Assembly: GCA_028532985.1 (NCBI GenBank)
Contig: JANCIK010000005.1
Span: forward strand, 1,308,501-1,372,500
Source of the DNA: Stropharia rugosoannulata
Lineage: Eukaryota > Basidiomycota > Agaricomycetes > Agaricales > Strophariaceae
Length of the DNA stretch: 64,000 nucleotides
Reading direction: 5' to 3'
The notes beneath the pieces are model-generated. The model had not been told where the DNA came from. It was given only the letters and a program-made list of their open reading frames with translations, and did not search any database. Position numbers and translations under genes: made by a program. Positions within the stretch are counted from its first letter, which is position 1. The number at the start of each line of letters is the position of its first letter. Positions 21,568 through 32,618 of the stretch are shown piece after piece.

Positions 21568-22707
21568 ATGCTATACATTAGCTCATCAAATTCAGCACCA
21601 TTATACAATGTCGACTTAGCTGCTTATATCGGGGCTAGTGTTCTCGGAGTATGTTCACTAATCTTGTCATGATCTACATTTCTGAATAGGATTTCAATGT
21701 AGGCATACATCTGGGACGTTTTTAGCAATATCGGTTATGACTTCAATCTGCTTTTTGGCTCCTCATCTAATGTCAACATACCGCTTGTAGTCTATTTTTT
21801 GTCCAGGTAAGATATACAGTAATAATCCAATCAAGGCAGGACTTTAACACCATTATCAACAGGATTAGTACCTTGCTTTTGAGTGCTTTCACTTTAAATT
21901 TCAACGGTCAGTGATCAAAGGTTGGTTAGACTTGGTAATTAGTATGTATTGATTCCAGATATGTTCAAAAGTCACCAGTGATATCACCCGTTGTGCAGCG
22001 CTATATACTGTTACATTGTGGACGACCGCAGCTTCAGTTTCAACAACATCTCTCCTTTTTTTGCTTCGTGTTCAAGCAGTTTACAAGCACTATAGAACTG
22101 TCTGCATTTTCTTCTTCCTTAGTTGGGTCTGCGTTGTCGCAGCTGCTGTAACTCAAACACAACTAGGCCACCTCGTTTCGGTCCAGAATAATTCCCAAAG
22201 ATGCACAGTTGCCTTCAATGCGACATATTTCGTCGTCGCTGCAACTGTTTTCCCCATGATTAATGATATCTTAGTTTTCTTAGCAATCACGCACCGGATG
22301 ATGGCCACAGCGCTAGTAGACGCCTCGGCCGTCAAAACAAGAGCGATGATCGCTGTTTTTGGTCGACACCTTCCAGTGTTTTCCAAAACACTGCTCCAAG
22401 ACGGACAGGCTTACTTCGTGTAGGCACTACTTATTCCTTGACGTACGCATGTTCTGAACCTCATTTTATTGACAGCACTCTCATTCCGATCTACATAACC
22501 GTTACTATATACCTTATCCTTCCTCGACTTGAGTTCCTTACAGTCCTCCTTACATATGACGCTGTTGTGATTGCAAATCTCATGGCATGCAAAATATACC
22601 GGAAAACAAGGCTGGGGATTCGCACTACACCAGATGGCGATACGTCTCCTAAACCCACCCTGCCTATAGTTTTTGCGCGCCGGCCATCATGTATATGTGA
22701 AGGGTAG
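21568..22707 (+). CDS. Agaricomycete seven-TM membrane protein, paralogue 1
   Basis: Five exons (21568-21648, 21703-21806, 21863-21906, 21972-22419, 22476-22707) total 909 nt, 303 codons exactly. The protein has about seven hydrophobic segments: an N-terminal YIGASVLGAYIWDVF, then VYFLSRISTLLLSAFTL, the well-conserved TTAASVSTTSLLFLLRVQAVYK, IFFFLSWVCVVAAAV, a lumenal loop with a single Cys, FPMINDILVFLAITHRM, and IPIYITVTIYLILP, followed by a charged tail starting CKIYRKTRLG. This layout is typical of the large agaricomycete DUF6533-related seven-TM families of unknown function. The acceptor of exon 4 is TTCAAAAG, conserved in paralogue 2; using the earlier CCAG would shift the frame. About 300 residues; no ligand is known. 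Confidence 0.85.
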
Positions 22708-22782
22708 AAGATTGATGTATAAAAATGACATTGACGATTGTTATTGAATCTCACAATAATACAACAGAGAAAGGTTTTTTCG

Positions 22783-22840
22783 GCTCGGAATTCGCACGAT
22801 ATCGGACAGCGACGCCTCCTACTCTGCCTTTAGCATTGCT
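22783..22840 (+). pseudogene. Relic of a seven-TM paralogue last exon
   Basis: About 58 bases resemble the last exon of paralogue 2 around 24175-24236 (CGGAATTCGCACGATATC against TGGAATTCGCACAGTATC; shared ending close to TAGCATT-GC). It is more like paralogue 2 than the gene beside it, as expected from unequal crossing-over or a lost copy. Confidence 0.55.
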
Positions 22841-23027
22841 TTAACATTCACCTAGGCCAGGGAGTCTAGCAGACAACTAGCAGGTACTAGTATTATTTAT
22901 ACATTACTAAAAAAAATCTGGGGCGGTGATTAGATGATCTATATGTTTTGAATGATTATCACAACCGAAGAGTGATGTACAGTTTTCATCAGTCAAGGAT
23001 TCCTTTCTTAGAGCCAGGTAACATCAC

Positions 23028-23045
23028 ACTATATAATATCAGACC
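23028..23045 (+). promoter_or_regulatory. Conserved TATA block, seven-TM paralogue 2
   Basis: ACTATATAATATCAGACC lies 91 bp before ATG 23119, the same sequence and spacing as in paralogue 1. Confidence 0.6.
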
Positions 23046-23118
23046 ACCATGAGTATTTTTTTAAAACCAGGAGCGACTACTAACTTGTACCAAGACTCTT
23101 CAATCTCGGGACTCACAG

Positions 23119-24265
23119 ATGCAGGACACCAATTCGCTCAATTCTGCACCAATATACAACGTTGACTTTCTTGCTTATATCGGGGCTGGTGTTCTCGGAG
23201 TAGGTACACTTATAATTCTTTTAATAATTCATTTTATATTGAATAAAAAAATGATTGTAGGCGTACATCTGGGATGTTTTCAGCAACATTGGCTACGATT
23301 TTAAGCTCCTACACGGCTTCTCATGCAATGTCAATGCACCAGTAATAGTTTATTTCTTGTCCAGGTAAGGTTTCAGTAGAAAATACAAGTAAAACATAGA
23401 TTAACTCTACCATTACTAGGGCTAGCACTTTGCTGTTGAGCGCTTTGATTCTAGCTCTCAATGGTCAGTATTAAATTCGCTAGCTGTTCAGATCTTCAGA
23501 ATTGGTTACTAATGAATCCGGATACACCCAAAGTCACCAGTGATACAACGCGTTGTGTAACGTTATACACTGTTGTGCTATGGATGACCGCAGTTTCAGT
23601 TTCAACAACATCACTTCTTTTCTTTCTCCGAGTCAACGCAATCTACAAGGACTGTCGACCAGCTTGCATTTTCTTCTTCATCAGTTGGGTCTGCATTGTT
23701 GCAGCTACTGTAATTCAAACACAACTTGGCCACATTGTGGTCGTCCCAAACGATATCCAAAGATGCACAATTATTTTCAATGAAATCTCACTCGTCGTCG
23801 CTGCAATTATTGTCCCCATGATCAATGACATTTTAGTATTCTTGGCAATAACGCACAGGATGATGGTCACAGCGCTGGTAGACACTTCTGCCGCCAAAAC
23901 AAAAGCGATGGTCGCAATTTTTGGTCACTATCTACCAGCGTTCTCTAAAACATTGCTTCAAGATGGCCAAGCTTATTTTTTGTAAGTTATTTTCTACTCG
24001 ATATATCTACCCCTTTTCTTATTAGCTTATCAACTTCAGCACTCTCATTCCGATCTACATAACTGCTGTTATATATCTTACCATTCCTCAAGTGGCTTCA
24101 TCCAGTATAACCCTTACATACCCCGCCATGGTGGTGGCAAACCTTATGGCATGCAAAGTATACCGGAAGACAAAGCTTGGAATTCGCACAGTATCTGACA
24201 GTGTCCCTTCTAAGCCCATTCTCCCTATAGCATTTGCACAGAAGCATCTTGTATGTGAAGGGTAA
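23119..24265 (+). CDS. Agaricomycete seven-TM membrane protein, paralogue 2
   Basis: Exons 23119-23199, 23261-23364, 23420-23463, 23534-23981 and 24040-24265 total 903 nt, exactly 301 codons. Exons 1-4 have the same lengths as in paralogue 1 (81, 104, 44, 448), proving a tandem duplication. The protein differs moderately, mostly in loops (GHIVVVPNDIQRCTIIF against GHLVSVQNNSQRCTVAF). The membrane segments and the THRMM / LLQDGQAYF motifs are preserved. Exon 4 again uses a CCAAAG acceptor. Function unknown; both copies appear intact, so both may be expressed. Confidence 0.86.
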
Positions 24266-24288
24266 AACATTATCTTTACTGAACCCAG

Positions 24289-24348
24289 CAGGTAGTACGT
24301 ACTAGGAATATATTATACAAACGTTTCCGGAGCTCCTAGTACTACCTG
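24289..24348. repeat. Inverted repeat at convergent gene ends
   Basis: CAGGTAGTACGTACTAGGA (24289-24307) is opposed by TCCTAGTACTACCTG (24334-24348): 15 paired bases with a 4-nt insertion in one arm and a 26-nt AT-rich loop. The right arm encodes the last codons of the minus-strand paralogue; the left arm lies just behind the stop of paralogue 2. Confidence 0.75.
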
Positions 24349-25560
24349 TCCGTGACCGTCAGGGTTGCTGTCATCTGAGGAGGGGTGTACAACAAAATTG
24401 AAATGCATTGGCACGGATTCTGCGGCATAAGAGTGTCCATTGGCTAATGAATGTAGTCCAAGCTTGGTTTTTCGAAATATTCTACACCCTAGTAGTGTAG
24501 CCACGGTCATAGTAGGATAGGCGAAAGCAAGACCAAAGTGGCTGAGGGGGCCAGGGTACTGAGTGAAACAAAATATGATGACTGCATACATTGGTATAAG
24601 CGCTCTGAGAGGTCATAAACAAGTTCAGCTTTGTAGTAATTATGTATGAGGAGGACGAACTCACAGAAAATACACTTGTCCATCCCGGAGAACGGCCTGA
24701 GAGAATGCCGGTAGATACCGGCCAAATATAGTATCTTTGATTCTATTTTTGGTAGTTGAGTTGCTAATTGGAGCCATTGTCGCGAGTTTCCAGCTTATGG
24801 TGATGAATATCAATATATCAAACACTACGGAAGAGATAAAGGCCACTGCCAGCAGTACTGATACATTTGTTGCAAATGTACAGCCCGTTATAGCGTTCCT
24901 GTCGGGCCCTTGCGTTTTAGTACTAGTCGAAGGGATTAAGGTAAGAAGAGTGTTGTTGACAACAACCGCGAGCCAGGCAATAGAAAAGAAGATCCTTGCA
25001 GCCCTGCTAGTATGATATACAGCACAGGCTCGGAGGAGAAAAAGGAAAGTTGTTGCCGATACCGCAACTGCAAATGTCCATTCCCTAGCTTTGAGTAGGC
25101 CGGCACAAAGTGTTTGATCCGTGGTGGCTGCCAGTCTTATTGATCAAGCGGATTTTGCGAATGTGTTTTGTCTCTCACTTGTAAATTCAAAAGTGACAAT
25201 AACACATGCCAATGTGGATGCCCTGTAAATGACAAAGAGAGTGATTATAAACCTATAGTCCCCTGGTACTCTATGAAGCGATGGGGCTTGATACCTTGCT
25301 ATAAAGTAGATGACCACAGGATAATGTAGAGGGCTTTGTCGCAGCAGTTCATATTCGTAACTAGCATTGACAATAATATCCCAGCAAAAAGCCTATATAA
25401 CGCTCACTAGATAAATTGATTTGGAATACATAGACCACTTCAACGAAGTACGTACCCCCAAGCTGGCTGCTAAGATGTATCCAACAAAAGTAGGATCATA
25501 CGCGGTCTGTAAACCTGAAACCGATGATAGCAGCAAAGGTGTAGTACTATTACTACTCAT
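24313..25560 (-). CDS. Agaricomycete seven-TM membrane protein, divergent paralogue 3
   Basis: On the opposite strand, converging on paralogue 2. It starts MSSNSTTPLLLSSVSG at 25560, followed after an intron by AFCWDIIVNASYEYELLRQS and VVIYFIARASTLACVIV. Next come a Cys-containing loop (TTTDQTLCAGL), WTFAVAVSATTFLFLLRACAVY, RIFFSIAWLAVVVNNTLL, FISSVVFDILIFITISWKL and the family signature LPAFSQAVLRDGQVYFL. After the last intron ALIPMYAVIIFC leads to FRKTKLGLHSL and a longer hydrophilic tail. Introns correspond in position to those of paralogues 1 and 2. It is much more diverged, so this duplication is older. Function unknown. Confidence 0.82.
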
Positions 25561-26177
25561 TGAATGCAGAGAGTTAAAGAGAAAATATAGTCAAGTGAGT
25601 GTGGACGGGCGCTACGCGAAAGACCGAGAAAAAAGAGACTAGGAAGTAGTAGCGACATTCAAAACTTGACTGGTTTTTATTTATTTAAAGCATGTTCCCC
25701 TCACTACTGTTCTTTACACACAGGTACCATCATTATTTGTTCATCAGAGTGTTTTGTTAGATTTATCATGGGCTGCCCCTCGGACCCAGTCCAAGTGAGT
25801 TGGATTCGCCCTACACAACACTTCTTGACGAGCCCACATTATTCAATAATAAGTCCAGCCATGTAATTTACAGAGAGCTGTGTGACTTGTATTGTTTAAC
25901 TTTGTACTCAAACACAATAGAGACCAGCGATATTTGAGGTAGCAACCAGAGTCCAACGAGAGGATTAAATAAGGAGCGTGGAGCATATTAAGTACAGGAG
26001 TTCTTTAGCAAGTAAGAATAATGATAAAAAAGCATTTTACAGTTCGACATTCAGTATGTGATCCGCTGGACAAAGTGTGCCGGCAGGCCATTAGCCATGG
26101 ATTTGTGCATAATATGTAGGTGTGTGAATAGTCGATAAGCAAGGGATGCAATAGAACATAAACAACATAATTACTGT
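25561..26177. other. Intergenic region
   Basis: 617 bases of AT-rich sequence between the start of paralogue 3 and the 3' end of the BSD2-like gene. Only short ORFs without family features; I see nothing else. Confidence 0.4.
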
Positions 26178-27567
26178 CAGATGATGCCCGCGGCTCGTAG
26201 ATTTCGCGTTAGCACGATCTCGGATGGGCTGACTGGTACAATATTTCCAGATGAGTCTCGACGGACCAATTCTTCATGTTCTTCAGGTGCAGGTTCCTCA
26301 TCAAAGCGGAATCCGAATACTTCTTCAAGGTTACGGCGCACGCTGCGATCACGTTGAAGTTGCGCAGGAGTTGGTGTCGTTGGGGCCGCAGCTGCGCGAA
26401 CAGAGGCCTCCCAGCGCTTAACACGCCAATACCCGATGATGGAAGAAAGCAGGAGGAACCAGCCTGAAACGACATCATTGAGGGCCAGAAATCATGAATC
26501 AAGCACCACAACTCACCCAAAGTCATAAACAAGAACGACAACCAATCCCTTGATGATGGCGATACCATATCAGGTTGAGTTGGTGTTGGGGCGGTGGAAT
26601 CAGCTGCGGTTGAACCGCTTCCCCAGTTCGCATCAGTTGGAACAACAGAAGCATCTTCGTCTGAGCTCTCGTTGACCATCGCAGTTCGAGAGTAGAATCC
26701 GTATTGAATGAGCGTGAGTCCCAGTCCAGCGCGGGAGCCAAATTTGGCCGCATGTGATGTGTGTAGCAGATACGTCAGGAGGAACCCGGCGAACTGGAAG
26801 AAGAAGGATATGAAGATATTGATGCAGAAGATGAGGAAGGAACCCGTCGGCAGGTCGTCGATAATAAGATCGTTGCCCTCTAAGCCGGCCGGTGCGTGTA
26901 TTGTTGTTTCCCAATAAGGAGGAACAGCATCCGCCTGCGCCTCTAGATAAGACTACATCATTTCGTTAGTGACTACACCTCCCCTACAGAAATGAGACAG
27001 GAAACATACAGGGGGGCTCTCCTTTTGACTATCCTCGGGAACGATGTGCACTTCGCCATTCGCAGATAGAACTGTTCGGGGTGCTTGAGGTTTCGCAGTG
27101 ACATTTGCAAACACGCCATCATTCTCCGTGCCTCCCCCAGTCGGGCGTAAGGAATGCTGCTCTGTGGGGATGGGTTGATAATGAGTAGGTAAAATAGCCC
27201 CTGCAATTCTCCTGAAGAACGACTGCCTCGGCTTCGGAATGGCGATCGGCGCGGTTGGTAAGAAGCCATTTGAATTGCCGAAGTCGTTGGGGAGGGCCCG
27301 AGTTGAAGGCGCGGGGGGCGACCCAGGAGGTGGGAAGTCATACTCCCGTTCAAAATCATATCCACCTGGAAGAGCAGTTGTCTCTGTCCTCGACGAAGAG
27401 TCCTGAGGTGTGGGGATAGGTGAGGTGCTGTAGGTAAGTGGGGTTGATTCATGGGCATTGTGAACTTCATTTTCATCGTCGTTGCCGAGATCAAAAGCAT
27501 CCTCCATCTCGCGGCCAGCGTCCGGCGCGGAGCGCGGATTGGATACGGGGAGGTAGTGGGCTGGCAT
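26178..27567 (-). CDS. BSD2/Ndfip-type Rsp5 ubiquitin-ligase adaptor
   Basis: The protein starts MPAHYLPVSNPRSAPDAG and has an acidic, Pro/Ser-rich cytosolic N-terminal half with FFRRIAGAILPTHYQPIP. A WW-binding PPxY motif (SPPSYLEAQADAVPPYW) is formed only after splicing, when exon 1 ending ESPP joins SYLEAQ. Then follow DLPTGSFLIFCINIFISFFFQ and the Ndfip-type transmembrane core FAGFLLTYLLHTSHAAKFGS, GLGLTLIQYGFYSR, an insert rich in Ser/Thr/Pro, and a last membrane span (FLLLSSIIGYWRVKRW). Bsd2/Tre1 and Ndfip proteins in Golgi and endosome recruit Nedd4/Rsp5 ligases to membrane proteins such as metal transporters. The C-terminus ends LTRNLRAAGII. Two or more introns; no defects seen. Confidence 0.88.
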
Positions 27568-28110
27568 TGGAGGAGATGGTCGTCAAAGACCAAGCGTTGA
27601 AGACACTCCGCTTACCGGCAGCATCAATTATATAAGCCTACTCTCTCTGCATCTTGTCATTTCCCCGTGACAGAAGGGACACAGCCTCAACTGATTTATT
27701 AAAGAAACGACGGGTCCACGCCCCTCTCAACCTGAATACTCTTGTAGGTAATACAAAGCCTCCTGCCAGGTATTCAAAACGTGAACTGCGGGATGCCGAT
27801 AGTCAATTCGAACCAATCGCAGTGCACACTAGCAGTGGCGTGCGCCTGGGGTGATATCAATCCAAAATCTATAACTTTAAGCAAGAGCACTGAATGCTAT
27901 ACTGCTAGACGGCTCTTCATTCGCATCCAATGACCACGAGCTTGAATGGAAGGCTATAGATTTCCAGGACTGAAGACACAGGTTGTGCTAAAGTGATAGA
28001 TTGTATGTATAAGATGCCAATGATCAACAGAAGTTGTCCGTGCTGACAAAATTCACTTACTGTTGCGACCAGCGTTTATAACGCATATGGCCCTCTATGG
28101 CCCCCACGCT
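27568..28110. other. Intergenic, upstream of BSD2-like gene
   Basis: 543 bases between two minus-strand genes. A 67-codon plus-strand ORF at 27654 is weak and unrecognised. No other structure seen. Confidence 0.4.
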
Positions 28111-29168
28111 TCACATATCGTCGACGCTCCATTGATAGCTTTCCGTAACGAGTCTCTTCTTAGTATTTTTGCTTTCAAAGAATTTTTTCTCGAAACCATT
28201 CCCCCTGTCTAAAAGTAAAGTTAGATGTATATGGTAGTGCGAGTGGTTGAATTTAAAATTCTTACCGACACCATCCCAGCGGTACCCGGGCTTAATACCA
28301 AAGCGATTGGGTGGTGGTGGAGGACCCGTATATTCTGGTCGACGAGGTCCCTTTGCTTTCTTTTTCTAAATAAAGAGGGTGAAGTCATTGAATATATTGG
28401 GAAGTCGGCAGAGAAGTTATCACATACGGTCAAGAACGCAGCGGCAGGGTCGTTCCAGAGTTCCTTCGCCTTGAGTTCTTCGTTGAGTTCCTTATCATCA
28501 GCATGGCGTGCAAATGCTGTATGCTTGTTCTTCTCCAACTGCTGTCTTCGTTTTTCTGCTTCATCCTTCTGTACTAGGCCTTTACCCCACTCCATTTTCT
28601 GGGCGTCTTTTTCCTCTTGCAATCGCTTGAGTCGTGCCGCATGTGCCTTTGCTGCCTTGGTATCTATTTTCTTCCCCGAAGCATCACGATACACGGTCTC
28701 CTGGGCGCGCGCAATCTCCTCGGCGGTGAGGTTATCCGTCGTTGACACATTGTTTTGCGGCAGCATCTTCTTCAGTTGGTCCGGGCGTACGAGACCGCCA
28801 ACAATTGGTGCAGGCGTATCTACAATCATAGGCCTCTCATCAGGCGCTGGACTTTCTTCCTTTACTTTAGCGTCGCCCTCCTGAACTGTTATCCAACTTG
28901 ATTCAGCAGAGGCACCGGCGACCTTGCGCTTCTTGAAGCCACGGTCCTTCTCAATTACTGCCTCGGTTATATCATCATCTTCAACCATTGCAGGCGCTTC
29001 CCCCCATCCTCCATCCTCGTCACGTATCATAGTTCCTCCGGTCTGCGGTGGTGCGGTTTCTTTGGCCTTTCGTTTCTTCTTCTTCGTAGGCTCTGTTTTC
29101 GCGAGAATGGCATCTGCCTTAGGGCCTGACATGTAATGTTGGGCCAGATACGCCTTTAAGTTGGACAT
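28111..29168 (-). CDS. BUD13: Pre-mRNA-splicing factor Bud13/Cwc26
   Basis: Bud13 is a component of the RES (retention and splicing) complex in activated spliceosomes. The protein starts [20 protein letters not shown], the family N-terminus, has Lys-rich segments ([17 protein letters not shown]), then the conserved helical region [34 protein letters not shown] and the charged [20 protein letters not shown]. After an intron the C-terminal core reads [20 protein letters not shown] and, after a second intron, [18 protein letters not shown], ending in QWSVDDM. The longer continuous frame that stops near 28221 reads through the last intron (donor GTAAGA just after GATGGTGTCG) and misses the true C-terminus. 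Confidence 0.93.
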
Positions 29169-29680
29169 AATTAAAATGTTTAAGAAGATAAGAATACAGT
29201 AGAAGTAGGGGTATATGGATGCGCTAATAGATATTCTGTTTCCATTGGACTACGCCTAATAGCCCGTGCCGTTGGGCTTTGCTTGGCGTACAAGCCAAGT
29301 ACAAGCATGTACATACAACTCTTCTCGGGCCGTGGGATCTGGAAATGCTTCCTCTGAATGCAATTTAAATGCTCCTCCTCCTTTACGAAGTTCTTGCTAA
29401 ATGAATTTACTCCGTACCATCCGCATGCCATACTTTCAGTTCTATGTTACATTTTTGTAATGTAGTTAAAATTTATTTGATTATTACAAACGTTGAATTT
29501 TTTGACAAACGTAGACTAGTAAGACCCATCACACAAGGAACTTGAACCACAAGGGTCACGAAACCCGGCCCCAACTTCGCTAAGCTTGTTGAAAGCATTT
29601 ACTATGCAATACTGCCATCTGGTTAGTAGCATTTTAATGTTACATACACCTATCCTAATCTTCTGCTGCATATCCACAAA
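29169..29680. other. Intergenic region
   Basis: 512 AT-rich bases between BUD13 and the MetRS 3' end. A minus-strand ORF (29180-29431) has no family features. Confidence 0.4.
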
Positions 29681-32374
29681 TTACGAGGTTTTCAACGCAG
29701 CCTCTAACTGGTCTTTCAAATCCTTCAATACATCAACGGCAGCCTTGATCTGAGCGTCCAGCTCAGGTGTTTTAGGGGTCTGGCCTTTCAGTTGACGTAT
29801 GGCCTGGCCCTGTTCGTTCACCTTCGCCTCCAGGGCGAGCGCCGCCTCGGACTTGGGTCCACTGTGCACGACTGCGGACACGGCAGCGGATTTCTTCGCG
29901 GCCTTCCTCTTTGACTCCTTCGACAATTCAGGTTCTGCCTGTTTGGTGTCCTCGCTGCCACCAAACTTGATGCGCCACACCTCCGCCATCTTGTCCTCGA
30001 TCTTCTTGAAGAGATGGTCTGGTTTGCCGATCTTGTGGCCCGCAAGGATATCGTTGCTGAGCACCGCGGAAACGGCGCGCGCAGGCGCATTGATCTGTTC
30101 TAGAATCGCATCGGATGTGGCTGGCATGAAAGGGTAGATCAACACGGAGAGCGCGTAGATAAGATTGACTGCACGGGAGACAACCTGCGCGCAGCGGATC
30201 GGATTAGACGTCATAAGGGCTTTGTTCAGGCCAGATGATTGGAGGTAGTTGTTGCCCTGGGCGGAAATGAGCATAACGGTTTGCAGCCCAAGGCGGATCT
30301 TAACGGCGTCCATGGCATCGATATAATCCTTGAGTAGGCTGTTGACATTACTGATGAACTCGGCGTCGACGGGGTCATTTGGAGAATAAGGACCGGGAGC
30401 GTCGGTGGAGTCGGGGAGGACACTATCATATTGTGAAGAAATGAACTTCAAAGTACGGTTGACGAAATTTCCGAAGCTATACGAGGAGCGGTTAGTGATT
30501 GATCAATATATTGAGAGAAAGAATCTACTTGTTGAGCAAAATGTTGTTATTCGCAGCGATCTGATAGCAATTGAATTAGACCTTCATCTCGAGACAAGGT
30601 TCCAAACTTACACATTCTGGCCACGAGAACATAGCATCTGCAGTTTCTGGCCTAGAGGAGAGAAGGTAATACCTCCAGACTGATGCAGGAATTCCTGTTT
30701 CTTTCGCCGCCGGACCAAAGACACCGCGATTCTTGCTCTTGGAAAATTTACCCCCTTCGTAGTTCAAATACTCTAACTATATATTTAGCATTAGCATTGG
30801 TAAAAAAAAATTGTGTCGCACCTGTCGTTGATAGATGGTGCAATTTAGTCCAATCACGCCCATCTCCAAGTTGGACAGATGGCCAGTAGACGACGTGGAA
30901 GTACACGTTATCTTTACCCATGAACTGGTATAATTGTACGTCCGTAGGATTGAACCACCACTGTTTCCACTCGGGGGTATAGTTGGCCGTGATACTAGGA
31001 TATCCAATTGGTGCATCGAACTGTTCTATAATCAGATCATATGTTGGGAAGTATGAACGATGGTACACACCCAAACGTCTATAAATTAAGAAAAAAAATT
31101 AGCGGTTGTAATCAGCTTTCAAACAAAAAATCCTTACACAGAACCTTCCCCTTCATTCCATACTTGTCTTCTCCTTCGATAGGGACAGGGACACCCCACT
31201 TTAGATCGCGCGTCAATGGTGTAGGCATGAGTCCTTTCTTTAGGCGCGCATCTATCAAATCGCCATCCGAGTTGATGACCGCATTCGGGGACCATTTCCC
31301 TGCCTTCCATGACCTTTTGATCCATTCTTCGGTGCGTGATTGTATGCTGTTGAGTTTTAAATACATGTGGGCGGATGTGCGGGTGGTTACAACATGCGTC
31401 TTATCCACCAAACAGCGCGGTTTGATCAATTCGACAGCGTCAAGGGTGCGGCCGCAGCCATCACATTGGTCTCCTCGGGCGTCATCAGAACCGCAGTGTG
31501 GACAGGTCCCTTCAACAAAACGGTCTGCGAGGAACCTAATCATATAACAAGTGAGTTTGATGATTGACGGTGCAACGAGACTGCTTACTTAGGGCAGCCT
31601 TCGCAATACGTCTGCTCTTTTTCCTGCTTCTCCAAAAGACTGTTCTTCTCAAGGTTTGTGTAGATCTCTTGGGCAATCCTGAAGTCTTCGTCAGTAACGT
31701 TCGAAGTATTTTTCTTTTTTAAAAAAAACCTCACTGTGAATGAAGGGGAGTGGAGGTACGCCCGAAATGGTCAAAGCTATAGTTACTCAGTACATAATGT
31801 ATAGGTGAAAAAGACACATAGATCGTACCCTATGTCAAACCACTTGTATGTCTCCTTGTGTAGTTCGTAGTATTTATCGCACAGTTCCCTCGGAGTGATT
31901 CCTTCTTTAAGTGCTTGGGTTTCCGTCGCAGTACCGTACTCGTCTGTGCCACAAATATATAGAGTTCGCTGATTTCGTGTACCTGCGCAGATGTTGAAGT
32001 TCTGTGTCTATCACACATATTCACAACTCACGGCTATATCTGAAGGTTAAAGTCAGTTGAAAGTAACGTGTGTGGAGTCTACGATCATTACACACCTAGA
32101 AAAAACATCGGCGCTTAGAGTACTGCCGATGATATTTCCTGTTATCTTCAGTAAAGTGGATGGATATCGCAAACGAATCACACACCGAGATGAGGAACAT
32201 TGTTACAGTAAGGCAATGCAGATGTGATTAAGATATTTTTCTCTCCTGCCTTGGGCAGTCTTGAGACTTGTGAGCATAGAACGAGGCCGTTAACTGCCGT
32301 ACTTACGGCGCGCCTCGTCCTGGGGATGGCACGACGCGTAAAAACCCGTCATCGGGCCTGATATTTTGTGACAT
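29681..32374 (-). CDS. MES1: Cytosolic methionyl-tRNA synthetase
   Basis: Class I synthetase that charges tRNA-Met. From the start at 32374 ([20 protein letters not shown]) splicing gives [18 protein letters not shown] with the HIGH-equivalent PHLGN, then [16 protein letters not shown]. The zinc-type knuckle [18 protein letters not shown] follows, then [37 protein letters not shown], and the KMSKS loop in the form [15 protein letters not shown]. The anticodon-binding helices come next ([17 protein letters not shown]). The C-terminus carries a WHEP-like helix hairpin ([17 protein letters not shown]...[12 protein letters not shown]), as in many eukaryotic cytosolic MetRS; this region binds tRNA or partner proteins. 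At least eight introns. It shares a 244-bp divergent promoter with the OPT gene. Confidence 0.95.
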
Positions 32375-32618
32375 GGTATACGTTGAACGTAGGTATACTG
32401 TGGTATAGTATGATTTCAAAGATGACAAGGTAGATGAAAGAGAGAAAGTGAGCGCCGGGTGCCAATTTACTGACTCGGATTAGATTGACCAAACAGCGGC
32501 TAGATGCGCCAAATAAAAAGTCCGGGCGGCTAGTCGGCGCCACAGCCACTGCGTCCCATTTAAGTCCTCGGCAGAGTAGCAGAAGCACCAATGACCAACT
32601 TTCAACGACGAACCCAAC
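32375..32618. promoter_or_regulatory. Divergent promoter between MetRS and OPT genes
   Basis: The start codons of two divergent genes are only 244 bp apart, so both promoters must share this DNA. No clear TATA box is visible for the OPT gene. Confidence 0.5.

Larger units (their letters stand above)
22708..23118. other. Intergenic spacer of the tandem pair with a relic
   Basis: 411 bases. Apart from the relic at 22783-22840 and the TATA block near 23028, nothing is recognised. Confidence 0.4.

Noticed and set aside
21906..21972. Apparent frameshift in seven-TM paralogue 1 at the exon 3/4 border
   Set aside because: It appears only if the first CCAG is taken as acceptor. The next AAAAG acceptor gives an intact frame and exon lengths equal to paralogue 2.
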